A DNA stretch of 64,000 nt from Paeniglutamicibacter psychrophenolicus (lineage in GTDB: Bacteria; Actinomycetota; Actinomycetes; Actinomycetales; Micrococcaceae), in contig NZ_JAGIOE010000001.1 of assembly GCF_017876575.1 (NCBI RefSeq), positions 1,178,001 to 1,242,000 on the forward strand. The letters run 5' to 3'. Below are positions 40,631 to 49,652 of this stretch, in pieces. The notes beneath the pieces are model-generated. The model was not told the DNA's origin, did not search any database, and saw only the letters and a list, made by a program, of their open reading frames with translations. Position numbers and translations under genes: made by a program. Within the stretch, counting starts at the first letter, position 1; each line of letters begins with the position of its first letter.

Positions 40631-41938
40631 ATGTTCAAGCCCATGAAGCTGGCCGCACCGGCCATCGCCCTTGCCCTGTTGACCGGCTGCGCCGGCGGCG
40701 GAATTCCCGCGCAAAGTGGCGCGACACTCACGCCGGATGCACAAGTGTCAGGCGAAATCACCGTCTGGAGTTGGGATGTCGCCGCGACCGCGCTGAAGCG
40801 GCTGGCCACCTCGTACTCCGCCGAGCACCCCGGCACGACCGTCAAGGTCGTGGACATCGGATACGACAACGCCTACGACAAGATGTCGGTTTCCCTGCAG
40901 GCCAACAGCGGGCTGCCCGACGTCGTCACCGTCGAAACCGACCGGATGCCGGCCTACGTCACCCAGTTCCCCAAGGGATTCACCGACCTGGCGCCATTGA
41001 TTGACAACGCCACCAAGGACTTCGACCCGTCGAAGATCGCCGCGTCATCCGACAAGGACGGGCGCCTGCTGTCCCTGCCATGGGATTCGGGAACCGTCGG
41101 ACTGTTCGTGCGCACCGACTACTTCGCCGAGGTGGGCATCGACCCGGCCTCGATCAAGACCTGGGACGAACTGGTGACCGCCGGTGAAGCCATCAAGAAG
41201 AAGACCGGCCACACACTGATCTCCACCGATCTCTCGGGCGGCGGCATCTTCTCCATGCTGCTCCAGCAGCAGGGCAAGGGCACCTTCAACGCCGCGGGCG
41301 ACATCGACCTGAACTCGCCGGAAGCGGTACAGGCGCTGACCTTGATGAAGACCATGAACGAGAAGGGCCTGCTGCACAACGTCAAGGGCTGGGACGGACA
41401 GGTCACCGCGGCCAAGGACGGCAAGTCGGCAACCAACCCCGAGGCCGTTTGGTGGATCGGCACGCTGACCGGCGAGGCCCCGGAGCTCTCCGGGAAGTAC
41501 GGCGTGCAGCCGCTGCCGGCGTTCACCGACGGCGGCGGAACCACCTCCAACAATGGCGGTTCGACCCTGGCCGTGCCCACACAGGCCAAGAACCCGGAAC
41601 TGGCGGGCTCATTCGTCAAGTACGTGCTGGCCAACAAGGACAACCAGGTCTCGATGATGAAGGACGAGGGCTTGTTCCCGTCCTACCTGCCGGCGTTCAC
41701 CGACCCGCTCTTCGCCGAACCGCAGAAGTACTTCGGCGGGCAGAAGGTCTACCAGCTCTTCGCCGAGCAGACGGCCAAGATCCCCGCCGGCACCACCAAT
41801 AGCGACAGTGCCAAGGCAGGGGACATCGTGGCCAATGCCGTGGTTTCGGCCGTGCTCAACGGGGCAGACCCGGAGACCGAGCTGAAGTCCGCCGCCGAGC
41901 AGATCGCCACCGCTACCGGCCGCAAGATCGCCCAGTAA
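40631..41938 (+). CDS. Extracellular family 1 substrate-binding lipoprotein (second importer)
   Basis: The 435-residue receptor has a short signal and lipobox (LALLTGCAGGG), then GEITVWSWDVAATALKRLAT, YDKMSVSLQANSGLPDVVTV and GRLLSLPWDSGTVGLFVRTD, typical of sugar or glycerophosphodiester receptors. AAGGAG precedes the ATG. It is followed after 2 bp by its first permease. The variant operator CTGTGTACAG upstream places it in the same putative regulon as gcvPA. Confidence 0.93.
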   Translation: MFKPMKLAAPAIALALLTGCAGGGIPAQSGATLTPDAQVSGEITVWSWDVAATALKRLATSYSAEHPGTTVKVVDIGYDNAYDKMSVSLQANSGLPDVVTVETDRMPAYVTQFPKGFTDLAPLIDNATKDFDPSKIAASSDKDGRLLSLPWDSGTVGLFVRTDYFAEVGIDPASIKTWDELVTAGEAIKKKTGHTLISTDLSGGGIFSMLLQQQGKGTFNAAGDIDLNSPEAVQALTLMKTMNEKGLLHNVKGWDGQVTAAKDGKSATNPEAVWWIGTLTGEAPELSGKYGVQPLPAFTDGGGTTSNNGGSTLAVPTQAKNPELAGSFVKYVLANKDNQVSMMKDEGLFPSYLPAFTDPLFAEPQKYFGGQKVYQLFAEQTAKIPAGTTNSDSAKAGDIVANAVVSAVLNGADPETELKSAAEQIATATGRKIAQ

Positions 41939-41940
41939 CC

Positions 41941-42882
41941 ATGACCACCACGTTGACGCGGCCCTCCGCACCGAAGGAGGGCCGCTCCTCGGCCCGCTCC
42001 GCAGCAGGCCGGGCGGCGCGGCGGGCCGCCCGCCGCCACCGTCCCGGATATTTCTTCATCGCCCCGGCGCTCGCCCTTTTCGCCCTGTTCTTCATCTATC
42101 CGCTGGTCTCGTCGTTCATCCAAAGCTTCCAGTCGATATCCGGCGGGGAAACCAGCTGGGTGGGCCTGGCCCAGTACCAGCGGTTGTTCGACGATCCGCT
42201 GGTGGCCCAAAGCCTGTTCAACGTCTTTTTGATCCTGGTCATCCAGGTGCCGCTGATGGTGTGCATCGCTATTGCCCTGGCCTACATCCTGAACCAAAGC
42301 TGGGTGCGCTTCCGGACCGGGTTCCGGGCCATCTACTTCCTGCCCGCGGTCACCACGCTGGTGGCCTACTCGCTGGTCTTCAGGGTCATGCTGGCCACGG
42401 ACGGGGGCGCGGCAAACCAGATGCTGGGCATGTTCGGGATGGACCCGATCGACTGGCTCAACTCCGAGGGCTGGGCGCGGGTGGCGCTGATCGCCTCCAT
42501 CACCTGGCGCTGGACCGGCTACAACATGATCATCATCCTGGCAGGCCTGCAGGCGATCCCCGCGGAGCAGTACGAGGCCGCCCGGATCGACGGGGCCGGC
42601 CGCTGGGCGGTGTTCTCCAGGATCGTGGTGCCGCAATTGCGCCCGGTGATCCTGTTCAGCTCCATCACCTCGACGATCGGCGCACTGCAGCTCTTCGACG
42701 AGAACTTCATCCTGACCGGGGGAGGACCCAACAATGCGACCCTGACCCCGGTGCTGTACCTCTACAAGGTCGGCTTCCAGCAATTCGACTTCGGCTATGC
42801 CTCGGCCATCGCCTGGCTGGTCGTGGCCATCATCGCCGTCATCTCCGTTATCCAATTCCGAATCATGAGGGAAAAATCGTGA
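41941..42882 (+). CDS. Carbohydrate-type ABC transporter permease (MalF/UgpA-like)
   Basis: The 313-residue permease has a basic Ser/Ala-rich N-terminus, six hydrophobic segments from residue 38, and the EAA loop YEAARIDGAGRWAVFSRIVV. It sits 2 bp after the binding-protein gene and shares one base with the next permease. No ATPase follows, again implying a shared one. Confidence 0.93.
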   Translation: MTTTLTRPSAPKEGRSSARSAAGRAARRAARRHRPGYFFIAPALALFALFFIYPLVSSFIQSFQSISGGETSWVGLAQYQRLFDDPLVAQSLFNVFLILVIQVPLMVCIAIALAYILNQSWVRFRTGFRAIYFLPAVTTLVAYSLVFRVMLATDGGAANQMLGMFGMDPIDWLNSEGWARVALIASITWRWTGYNMIIILAGLQAIPAEQYEAARIDGAGRWAVFSRIVVPQLRPVILFSSITSTIGALQLFDENFILTGGGPNNATLTPVLYLYKVGFQQFDFGYASAIAWLVVAIIAVISVIQFRIMREKS

Positions 42883-43700
42883 TGCAGACCCTGCGCCGTT
42901 CCCCGCTCTACGTGCTGCTGGCCTTGGGCGCCGCGGTGTCCCTGGTCCCGTTCCTGTGGATGGTCATCGCCTCGACCCACACGACGGCGGAGATATTCTC
43001 CACGCCGATGCCGCTGCTGCCCGGGGGAGAGCTGTGGACCAACCTGGCCCGCCTCCAGGCGGAGACCGGCTTTGCGCGGGTCATGCTCAACAGCGTGCTG
43101 GTGGCCACCCTCTACACCGTCTTCTCCTGCATCGTCAGTGCCATGTGCGGGTACGGGCTGGCCAAGTACCGCTTCCGCGGGCGGGGCCTGATGCTCGGCG
43201 GGGTGCTGCTGACCATGATGATTCCCGGCCAGGTGCTGCTGGTGCCGCTGTTCCAGATGATGGCCAGCGTCGGGTGGATCAACAGCTTCCAGGCGCTGAT
43301 CCTGCCGTTTTTGGCCAACGCCTTCGGCATCTTCCTGATGCGCCAGGCCTTCCTCGATTTCCCCGACAGCCTCATCGAGTCCGCGCGGATCGACGGGGCC
43401 AGCGAGATCAGGACGTTCTACCGGATCGTGCTGCCGGTGGCCCGGCCGCAGCTGGCCGCCCTGGTGATCTACACCTTCATCAGCCAGTGGAACTCCTTCA
43501 TCTGGCCGCTGCTGATGCTCAACAGCGAGGAAAAGTACACGCTGCCGGTCGCGCTGAACACCATGGTGGGGCTCTCCCGCGTCGACTACTCGGGGCTGAT
43601 GCTCGGCTCGCTGCTGGCCACCCTGCCGCTGCTGATCGTCTTCCTGCTCTTCCAGAAGCAGTTCATTTCCGGGCTCATGGGCGGAGCGGTCAAGGGGTAG
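42882..43700 (+). CDS. Carbohydrate-type ABC transporter permease (MalG/UgpE-like)
   Basis: The 272-residue permease starts at ATG 42882, overlapping the upstream stop by one base (TGATG). It has six hydrophobic segments and the EAA loop IESARIDGASEIRTFYRIVL followed by PVARPQLA. It is the last gene of the importer operon; the convergent MFS gene ends 61 bp downstream, with GC-rich inverted sequence between them. Confidence 0.93.
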   Translation: MQTLRRSPLYVLLALGAAVSLVPFLWMVIASTHTTAEIFSTPMPLLPGGELWTNLARLQAETGFARVMLNSVLVATLYTVFSCIVSAMCGYGLAKYRFRGRGLMLGGVLLTMMIPGQVLLVPLFQMMASVGWINSFQALILPFLANAFGIFLMRQAFLDFPDSLIESARIDGASEIRTFYRIVLPVARPQLAALVIYTFISQWNSFIWPLLMLNSEEKYTLPVALNTMVGLSRVDYSGLMLGSLLATLPLLIVFLLFQKQFISGLMGGAVKG

Positions 43701-43761
43701 CCGGTTGCAGGCGCGCCGGCCGCTGGCTGGCCGGGCCGGGAGACCTGTGGGGACGACGATG

Positions 43762-45039
43762 TCAGGCGTGTGAAAAATGCATGCCGCCGCGCCGCCCGAC
43801 CAGGACCGCTGACAGGATAATTCCCAGGACGGCGAAGACGCTGGTCATCCACCACGTCGAAGACCAGCCGCCGGTGCTCATGGCCAGCCAGGCCACGACC
43901 ATCGGGCCGGTGAAGTTGCCGACGTTGTAGATCTGCTGCATCAAGCCCATGGCCGCTGGGGCCGAACCGCCCTCCGGCGCCAGATCCACCGCCATCCGGG
44001 TATTGGTCGCCGGGATCATGGCCCCGGAGAAGGAGAAGAACCCGACGCAGGCGACCTGCCAGGCCAGCCCGCCGGGAACCGGCGACCAGTCAACGGCAAA
44101 GGTCGCCAGGCCCGCCGCGGCCATCAGCACGAAAGACAGGAACAGCAGGGCCCGGGCCGGGGCCCCGCGCTGGAGCAGCATGCCGGTGATGATGGCGCCG
44201 ACCCCGTTGAGCCCGCCGACAACGGCCGACAACACCCCGGCGTGCGTGCCGCTCAATCCGCTGTCCCCGTAGAGAGTGGGCAGGAACCCGACCACGGCCA
44301 TCCACTGGACGGTGTAGCAGCCGAAGACCACCCCGGCGATCCACACCTTGGGCGAACGGGCGGTGATGCCGATACGTCCGGCCGCCGCCCTGGCCCCTCC
44401 TGCGCCGGCGGGCTGGTCCTTCGGGACCAGGCGCAGCACCAGCGGGATCGGCACCAGGCTGACGGCGGCCATGACCCACCACCACGCCTGCCACGTGCCG
44501 ACCTGCAGGAAGTAGGCACTGGCAATCAATCCCACGAAGGTCGCGGTGCCCTGGTAGGCGCTCCAGCAACCAACGGCCATGTTGACGCGGCGAAACGGTG
44601 CATGGCGGCGGATCAGGCCCGGGCCCACCACGGTGGCCACAATGAACCCGACGCCCTCGATGGCCCGCGAGGCCAGCAGGGTGTTCGCGCCGATGGACAG
44701 GGCGCCAAAGATCGACCCGGCACTCAGGAAAACCAATCCCAGCAACAGGGTCCGGCGCTCGCCGATGACCTCGGCCAACAGGGACACAGCCAGGCCGCCG
44801 ACCATGCCGGCCACCTGCACGATGCCCAGCAACACCCCGGCGGCAAGCAGGGACAGGCCCAGGTCCTCCTGGATCCTTGGAAGTGCCGCGGGCAATTTCC
44901 AGATATGCAGGGCAGCGGTGATGCCGGCAACCACCACCACGATCCATGCGGCGTTGCCGCTGGCGGTGCTTTGGAGGCTCGGTTGGGTCAAGGTCAATGG
45001 AACAGGTCCTTCGGTGGTCAGCTGATCGGATTCTTCCAT
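43762..45039 (-). CDS. MFS transporter (CynX/NimT-like)
   Basis: The 425-residue protein has twelve predicted membrane segments, the loop EVIGERRTLLLGLV after segment two, and AVSLVPIPLVLRLVPK in the middle. These fit the cyanate/nitroimidazole (CynX/NimT) or related MFS group. ATG 45039 is preferred to TTG 45090. It is divergent from the VOC gene and convergent with the importer operon. The substrate is unknown; export of a small anion or drug is possible. Confidence 0.82.
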   Translation of the reverse strand: MEESDQLTTEGPVPLTLTQPSLQSTASGNAAWIVVVVAGITAALHIWKLPAALPRIQEDLGLSLLAAGVLLGIVQVAGMVGGLAVSLLAEVIGERRTLLLGLVFLSAGSIFGALSIGANTLLASRAIEGVGFIVATVVGPGLIRRHAPFRRVNMAVGCWSAYQGTATFVGLIASAYFLQVGTWQAWWWVMAAVSLVPIPLVLRLVPKDQPAGAGGARAAAGRIGITARSPKVWIAGVVFGCYTVQWMAVVGFLPTLYGDSGLSGTHAGVLSAVVGGLNGVGAIITGMLLQRGAPARALLFLSFVLMAAAGLATFAVDWSPVPGGLAWQVACVGFFSFSGAMIPATNTRMAVDLAPEGGSAPAAMGLMQQIYNVGNFTGPMVVAWLAMSTGGWSSTWWMTSVFAVLGIILSAVLVGRRGGMHFSHA

Positions 45040-45207
45040 CTCAGCGACCGGAACACGAAGATAAGTCGCCGCGAGCAGGACGGCGGACAACGACCCGGAA
45101 CATGAATCGGCAAGGAACGCTGTCGGATTCCTTCAAGACCACGGACCTGCCCGAGGAGTTCAATGGAACGGCAAGCAACCATCCACGCCACCAAAGGAAA
45201 GCCGATC

Positions 45208-45741
45208 ATGTCCCCGGAACCAACAACCACGGCAGCAACCGGAAAGCACACGACCAACGGGGTGCCGAACGGCTACACGTCGCTGACGCCGTTCATCGTC
45301 GTTGAGCCGGCGCAGGCAGCCATCGAGTTCTACCGCGAGGTCTTCGGCGCCACCGTGCTCTCGGTGATGCCAGGTGCCCCGAAGGAGGACGGCAGCCCCA
45401 CCGTCTCGCATGCGGAACTCGACTTCGGCAACGGCTTCCTGCAGCTCTCGGACCCGCAGCCGGGATACGGGTTGGTCGTGGCGGATGCGCAACACACCAA
45501 CAATTCCATCGCGGTTTACGTGCAGGACGTTGACGCCGTCTTCGCACGTGCGCTGGAACGCGGAGCCACCGCCGTCGAGCAGCCCGCCGACTTCGTCTCC
45601 GGGGACCGCTTCGCCACCTTCGTGGATGCGTTTGGGCGCCGCTGGAACGTCATGACCCGCGTGGAAGACCTGTCCCGGGAGGAATCCGAGCACCGGGTCA
45701 CCGCCTGGCTGCAGACCTTCAACGCCTCGGGCACCGAGTAG
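45208..45741 (+). CDS. VOC-fold (glyoxalase/PhnB-like) protein
   Basis: The 177-residue protein has a vicinal-oxygen-chelate fold of the PhnB type: GYTSLTPFIVVEPAQAAIEF, YREVFGATVLSVMPGAPKED, SHAELDFGNGFLQLSDP, YVQDVDAVFARALERGAT and DRFATFVDAFGRRWNVMTRV. AAAGGAAAG precedes ATG 45208; an upstream in-frame ATG at 45163 is less likely. About 25 N-terminal residues are Thr/Ala-rich. It is convergent with an AraC regulator 17 bp away. The activity (glyoxalase, drug binding or epimerase) cannot be told. Confidence 0.88.
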   Translation: MSPEPTTTAATGKHTTNGVPNGYTSLTPFIVVEPAQAAIEFYREVFGATVLSVMPGAPKEDGSPTVSHAELDFGNGFLQLSDPQPGYGLVVADAQHTNNSIAVYVQDVDAVFARALERGATAVEQPADFVSGDRFATFVDAFGRRWNVMTRVEDLSREESEHRVTAWLQTFNASGTE

Positions 45742-45758
45742 CGAGATCGCGGCACGGC

Positions 45759-46586
45759 TCAGCTGCCGACGGACCCGGCCTGGACCTGCCGCACGTATTC
45801 TCCCGGGCTCATCCCGGTCACGCCGGCAAAGTCCCGGGTGAAATGCGCCTGGTCCGCATAGCCCAGCGCGTGGGCCAGGCGCGCCAGGTTCGGGCCCGTG
45901 CCCCGGCCCATCAGCGCAGCGGCCTCCTGGAGCCGGCGGCGCTGCAGCAGCCACTTCGGCGTGATGCCCATGCGGGTGTGCACCAGGCGCTGGAGGGCCC
46001 GCTCGCCGATCTGCCAGTGTTCGCACAGCTGCGCCACGCGCCCGATTCCCGGGGTGGATTCGATGTCCGCGCAGATCCGGTTCAACAGCAGTCCTTCGGC
46101 GTCCATGCCGGTCGGGAGCCGTTCCACCAACCAGTCCTCGAAGATCGCGATGGCGCTGCGCTGTTGGTGCTCGATGGTTCCCTCCGCGTGAAGGGCCTCG
46201 TGGATGGCTCCGGCGCAGTCAAGCCCGCAGTCCAGGGCAGGGATCGAGCCGTCCACCAGCTCCGGAACGGGAATGTTGCACAGCAGGGCGCCGGTGCCCG
46301 GCCGCAGCAGCACCCCGAACGCGCGGCCCGATCCGGACAGCCGCTTGAGCGAGAGCCGGGTGACCGGCCCGTAGAGCGTGCCGATGCCGTCCTCGATGGC
46401 GAGGTTGCATCCCGGGTAGGAAAGGATGCGCTGTTCGTGGTTTGCCCCGGCCGGGATCTGCCAGGTGGGGAGCCAGTAGTGGACCACCAGCTCGCGCAGC
46501 GCCGCGGAAGGTTCGAGGCGGGCGACGTGCGCCGTTCCTTCGCCTGTCGGTTGCAGCGGTCCGCGCGGGGTGTCCATGGATGCCAT
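45759..46586 (-). CDS. AraC-family transcriptional regulator
   Basis: The 275-residue protein has an N-terminal cupin-like sensor of about 150 residues (LRELVVHYWLPTWQIPAGAN, SGSGRAFGVLLRPGTGALLC) and a C-terminal pair of AraC helix-turn-helices (ADIESTPGIGRVAQLCEHWQ; RLQEAAALMGRGTGPNLARL; ALGYADQAHFTRDFAGVTGM followed by SPGEYV). The start at 46586 is the longest with a sensible N-terminus; 46577 is an alternative. It may regulate the adjacent VOC gene or the MFS gene. Confidence 0.9.
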   Translation of the reverse strand: MASMDTPRGPLQPTGEGTAHVARLEPSAALRELVVHYWLPTWQIPAGANHEQRILSYPGCNLAIEDGIGTLYGPVTRLSLKRLSGSGRAFGVLLRPGTGALLCNIPVPELVDGSIPALDCGLDCAGAIHEALHAEGTIEHQQRSAIAIFEDWLVERLPTGMDAEGLLLNRICADIESTPGIGRVAQLCEHWQIGERALQRLVHTRMGITPKWLLQRRRLQEAAALMGRGTGPNLARLAHALGYADQAHFTRDFAGVTGMSPGEYVRQVQAGSVGS

Positions 46587-46688
46587 TATGCTGCCACGGC
46601 ACGGCGAACGCCGTGGTTCGGCGCAAGAAAGCCGGGGGACGCGGTGCCGTTTCGCCCCGATCGGTCCCCGATGCAGCAGACTGGAACC

Positions 46689-48056
46689 ATGAAGAACTTG
46701 CGTACCCAGCACACGCTGCACATCCAACTCCATGGCTCAGAACCGGCCATCTGGCGGCGCATCGAGGTCGACGGATCCATGACGCTGGAGCGTTTCCACG
46801 AGGTGCTGCAGGGAGCGTTGGGCTGGACCAACTCCCACCTGCACCTGTACATGGACCGCAATCCTTTCATCCGGGGCCAGGTGGCGCCGGGCGAGCAGCC
46901 GACGACCTGGCTGATGGCCAACAGCATCGAGGACGGGCTGGAGGGCGAGGACGAAACCGGCTCCACCCTCACCGAGGCACTGGCCCGCTCCGGCGGCACG
47001 CTCTGGTACGAGTACGACCTGGGCGACAGCTGGATGCACCTGATCACCGAGGAATCCTCCCGGCCGCTGGACCCCGCGGCTCCCGAGGCCCGCGTGCTCG
47101 ACGGCGCCCTGCGTGTTCCGCTGGAAGACTGCGGGGGACTGGGCGGCTGGTACGAGATGCTCAAGCTGTCCCGCGTCCCCTCGGCGAACCCCGACCGCAG
47201 CTACATCGTGGACTGGTTCAGGGCCCACTTCGGCTACTTCACTCCCGTGGATCCCGAGGCCTTCGATGCGGGAGCGGCGAACATGCGGGTGCGCCTGCTG
47301 CTCGGCGGGATGCCCCAGGACACCGCCACCGGAAAATGGCTTTCCACCCTCCCGGTGTACGCTTCGCTGGTGTTGGCCGAGTTCCTCCACAGCCTGGGAA
47401 TCGACGTGTTCGCGCATCCGGCGCCGGCGCCGATGCCCGAGGATGCACCGCGGGCCATGGCCTCGATCCTGTGGTGGATCGCTGCCTGCGAAGGCACGGG
47501 CCTGCCGCTGACCGCGGCCGGCTACCTGTCCCCGTCCGTGCTGCCGGAGGTGATCGCGGGGATCGGCTGGGAGCACGAGGACTTCGTGCAATTCGGCGGC
47601 AAGACCGAGGTGCACCTGCACGGCATCCACGATTTCCGGTTGATGCTCATGGAAGTCGGCCTGCTCAAGGCCCAGGGCAGGAAGCTGGTGGCCACGCCCG
47701 CCGCGCTGCGCGTGGCCAGGGACCCGTCCGCGCTGTGGGCACACCTGGCCAAGCGCGCCAGGAATTCCATCCGTGACAAGGTCAGCTACGATGCGACGAT
47801 GCTGGCCCTGCTGGCTGCCGCCGGGGCGGGGGACGCGGACACCAAGGCCATCGAGGCGCGCACCAACGAGGGCATGCGGCTGCTGGAATACGTCCACCAC
47901 GACGGGCGCACCATCGAAGACGGCGACTTCAACCGGCTCGGGGACAGGTACACGGCCCTCACCAAGGCGTTCCGCATGGCGGTGCTGGAAAACGGCAACA
48001 GGGGCCGCGCGCCCGGGCTCGAGCGGGCCTTCGCGCTGGCCGTGCTGCGTTCCTGA
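46689..48056 (+). CDS. Plasmid pRiA4b ORF-3-like protein
   Basis: The 455-residue protein begins with a pRiA4b ORF-3 domain (TLHIQLHGSEPAIWRRIEVD, TLERFHEVLQGALGWTNSHL, TLWYEYDLGDSWMHLITEES, AGG-type PLEDCGGLGGWYEML), residues about 8-180. A long C-terminal region of unknown fold follows with winged-helix-like repeats (GNP-type TAAGYLSPSVLPEVIAGIGW). Proteins of this domain order are common in Micrococcaceae and uncharacterised. The start at 46689 is chosen because the domain begins directly after it. An unrelated overlapping open frame runs upstream. It ends in a strong terminator and stands alone. Confidence 0.85.
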   Translation: MKNLRTQHTLHIQLHGSEPAIWRRIEVDGSMTLERFHEVLQGALGWTNSHLHLYMDRNPFIRGQVAPGEQPTTWLMANSIEDGLEGEDETGSTLTEALARSGGTLWYEYDLGDSWMHLITEESSRPLDPAAPEARVLDGALRVPLEDCGGLGGWYEMLKLSRVPSANPDRSYIVDWFRAHFGYFTPVDPEAFDAGAANMRVRLLLGGMPQDTATGKWLSTLPVYASLVLAEFLHSLGIDVFAHPAPAPMPEDAPRAMASILWWIAACEGTGLPLTAAGYLSPSVLPEVIAGIGWEHEDFVQFGGKTEVHLHGIHDFRLMLMEVGLLKAQGRKLVATPAALRVARDPSALWAHLAKRARNSIRDKVSYDATMLALLAAAGAGDADTKAIEARTNEGMRLLEYVHHDGRTIEDGDFNRLGDRYTALTKAFRMAVLENGNRGRAPGLERAFALAVLRS

Positions 48057-48074
48057 TCGCTCCACTGTACGACC

Positions 48075-48120
48075 AAGGCCCCGGGGCCTCCCAGAAACGG
48101 GAGGCGCCGGGGCCTTGTTT
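48075..48120 (+). terminator. Terminator after the pRiA4b ORF-3-like gene
   Basis: AAGGCCCCGG (48075-48084) pairs with CCGGGGCCTT (48107-48116), and GCCTCCC/GGGAGGC pair inside around agaaac. TTGTTT follows. It may also serve the convergent transporter gene ending at 48137. Confidence 0.88.
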
Positions 48121-48136
48121 GTGGTGCGCGGCTGCG

Positions 48137-49498
48137 CTACTGCACGTGGGCACCGGAGGCGGACTCGACCTTGTGCGCGGTGCGGCCCAAAAGGTGCGTG
48201 GGCACCTTGTAGGTTTCCTTGGCGGTCAGCGCGGAGATCGAGGCAATCAGCGCGATCGCCAGGGTGAACAGGCTGATGACCACCCAGCCGCCGGGCTCCA
48301 GGCCGCCGAGGGCCGCAACGATGGACGGGGCGAAGCCGGCCATCAGGAAGCCGAGCTGGGTGCCGATGGCCAGGCCGGAGAAGCGGACCTGGGAGGAGAA
48401 CATCTCGGCGTAGAAGGAGGGCCAGACGGCATTGGCCGCGGCGTAGGCGCAGGAGAAGACCAGCAGCGAGAGTGCGAACTGCAACAGGGTGTTGCCCGAC
48501 TCCATGGAACGCAGGTAGAACGGCATGAACGCGGCCGAGGCCAGGGCCCCGTAGATGAACACCGGCTTGCGGCCGATCCGATCGGCCAGCTTGCCGAAGA
48601 ACGGCTGGGTGAACAGTGCCCCGACGTTGCCGGCAACCACCAGCCACAGGGTGACCGACGGATCCATGTCCCCAACGGTCTTGCCGTAGGAGATGGCCAG
48701 GGTGCCGTAGACGGTGGAGACCGCTGCGATGAAGGCGCAGAAGACCACGCGCAGCACGTCGCGCCAGTGGAAGCGGATCAGCACGCCCAGGGGCAGCTTG
48801 GCGATCTCGTTGTTCTTCTTGGCCTTCTCGAATTCCGGGGTCTCGTGCAGCGAGCGGCGGATGAAGAAGGTGACGATGACGACGACCGCGGAGAGCCAGA
48901 ACGGGATGCGCCAGCCGATGGTGTACTTGAACTCGTCGGGCATCGCGACCACGGGAATGAAGATCAGCGCGGCGAGGATCTGGCCGCCCTGGGTGCCGGT
49001 CAACGTCCAGGAGGTGAAGAAGGAGCGTCGGTCATCCGGTGCGTGTTCCAGGGTCAGCGAGGAGGCGCCGGCCTGCTCGCCGGCGGCAGAGAGGCCCTGC
49101 AGCAGGCGCGCGAGCACCAGCAGGATCGGGGCCAGCCAGCCGACCTGGTCGAAGGTGGGCAGGCAGCCGATCATGAAGGTCGCCGCGCCCATCAGCACCA
49201 GGGTGAACATCAGGACCTTTTGCCGCCCGATCCTGTCCCCGAAGTGGCCCAGGATCACCGCGCCGACGGGGCGGGCGACGTAGGCGAAGCCGAAGGTCGC
49301 CAGCGACATGACCGCGGAGTTGGCATCGGCGTCGGGGAAGAACACGTGCGGGAAGATCAGTGCGGCGGCGGAGCCGAAGATGAAGAAATCGTAGTACTCC
49401 ACGGCGCTGCCCATGAAGCTGGCCAGGGCGGCCTTGACCGGCGTCCTGCCCCCGGTGCCGGGCGCGGGTTGCGCCGTTGTGTGATCGGTGTTTGGCAT
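48137..49498 (-). CDS. MHS-family MFS transporter, probable shikimate/quinate importer
   Basis: The 453-residue symporter is of the MHS branch (ASFMGSAVEYYDFFIFGSAA, GHFGDRIGRQKVLMFTLVLM, RLLQGLSAAGEQAGASSLTL), most like ShiA-type shikimate transporters. Twelve membrane segments are visible. It is divergent from the shikimate dehydrogenase gene, with the operator-like palindrome between them. In Corynebacterium glutamicum the analogous qsuA transporter is part of the quinate/shikimate cluster; assigning the same substrate here rests on that context. Confidence 0.88.
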   Translation of the reverse strand: MPNTDHTTAQPAPGTGGRTPVKAALASFMGSAVEYYDFFIFGSAAALIFPHVFFPDADANSAVMSLATFGFAYVARPVGAVILGHFGDRIGRQKVLMFTLVLMGAATFMIGCLPTFDQVGWLAPILLVLARLLQGLSAAGEQAGASSLTLEHAPDDRRSFFTSWTLTGTQGGQILAALIFIPVVAMPDEFKYTIGWRIPFWLSAVVVIVTFFIRRSLHETPEFEKAKKNNEIAKLPLGVLIRFHWRDVLRVVFCAFIAAVSTVYGTLAISYGKTVGDMDPSVTLWLVVAGNVGALFTQPFFGKLADRIGRKPVFIYGALASAAFMPFYLRSMESGNTLLQFALSLLVFSCAYAAANAVWPSFYAEMFSSQVRFSGLAIGTQLGFLMAGFAPSIVAALGGLEPGGWVVISLFTLAIALIASISALTAKETYKVPTHLLGRTAHKVESASGAHVQ

Positions 49499-49553
49499 CG
49501 GATACTCCTAGGTAAGACGGGGGCATTGGGGAGATGAACGGCTATTTGTGCGC

Positions 49554-49584
49554 ATTGCGTACAGTTGTACGAATTGCGTACAAC
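49554..49584. promoter_or_regulatory. IclR-type operator in the qsu-like divergent promoter
   Basis: A perfect inverted repeat GTTGTACG-AATTG-CGTACAAC (49564-49571, 49577-49584) is overlapped by a direct repeat of ATTGCGTACA (49554-49563 and 49573-49582) with a 19-bp period. It lies 56 bp before the transporter start and about 70 bp before the dehydrogenase start. The regulator is probably the IclR protein at 52394. Confidence 0.7.
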
Positions 49585-49652
49585 CATTAGAGTAGAGCTA
49601 AATCACATCCATGACAATCCCCATGCAGGAAATCCCACGGACCGGAGCACTC

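Noticed and set aside
45843-46688. N-terminal extension of the pRiA4b ORF-3-like gene
   Set aside because: It is antisense to the AraC regulator; the recognisable domain begins right after ATG 46689.
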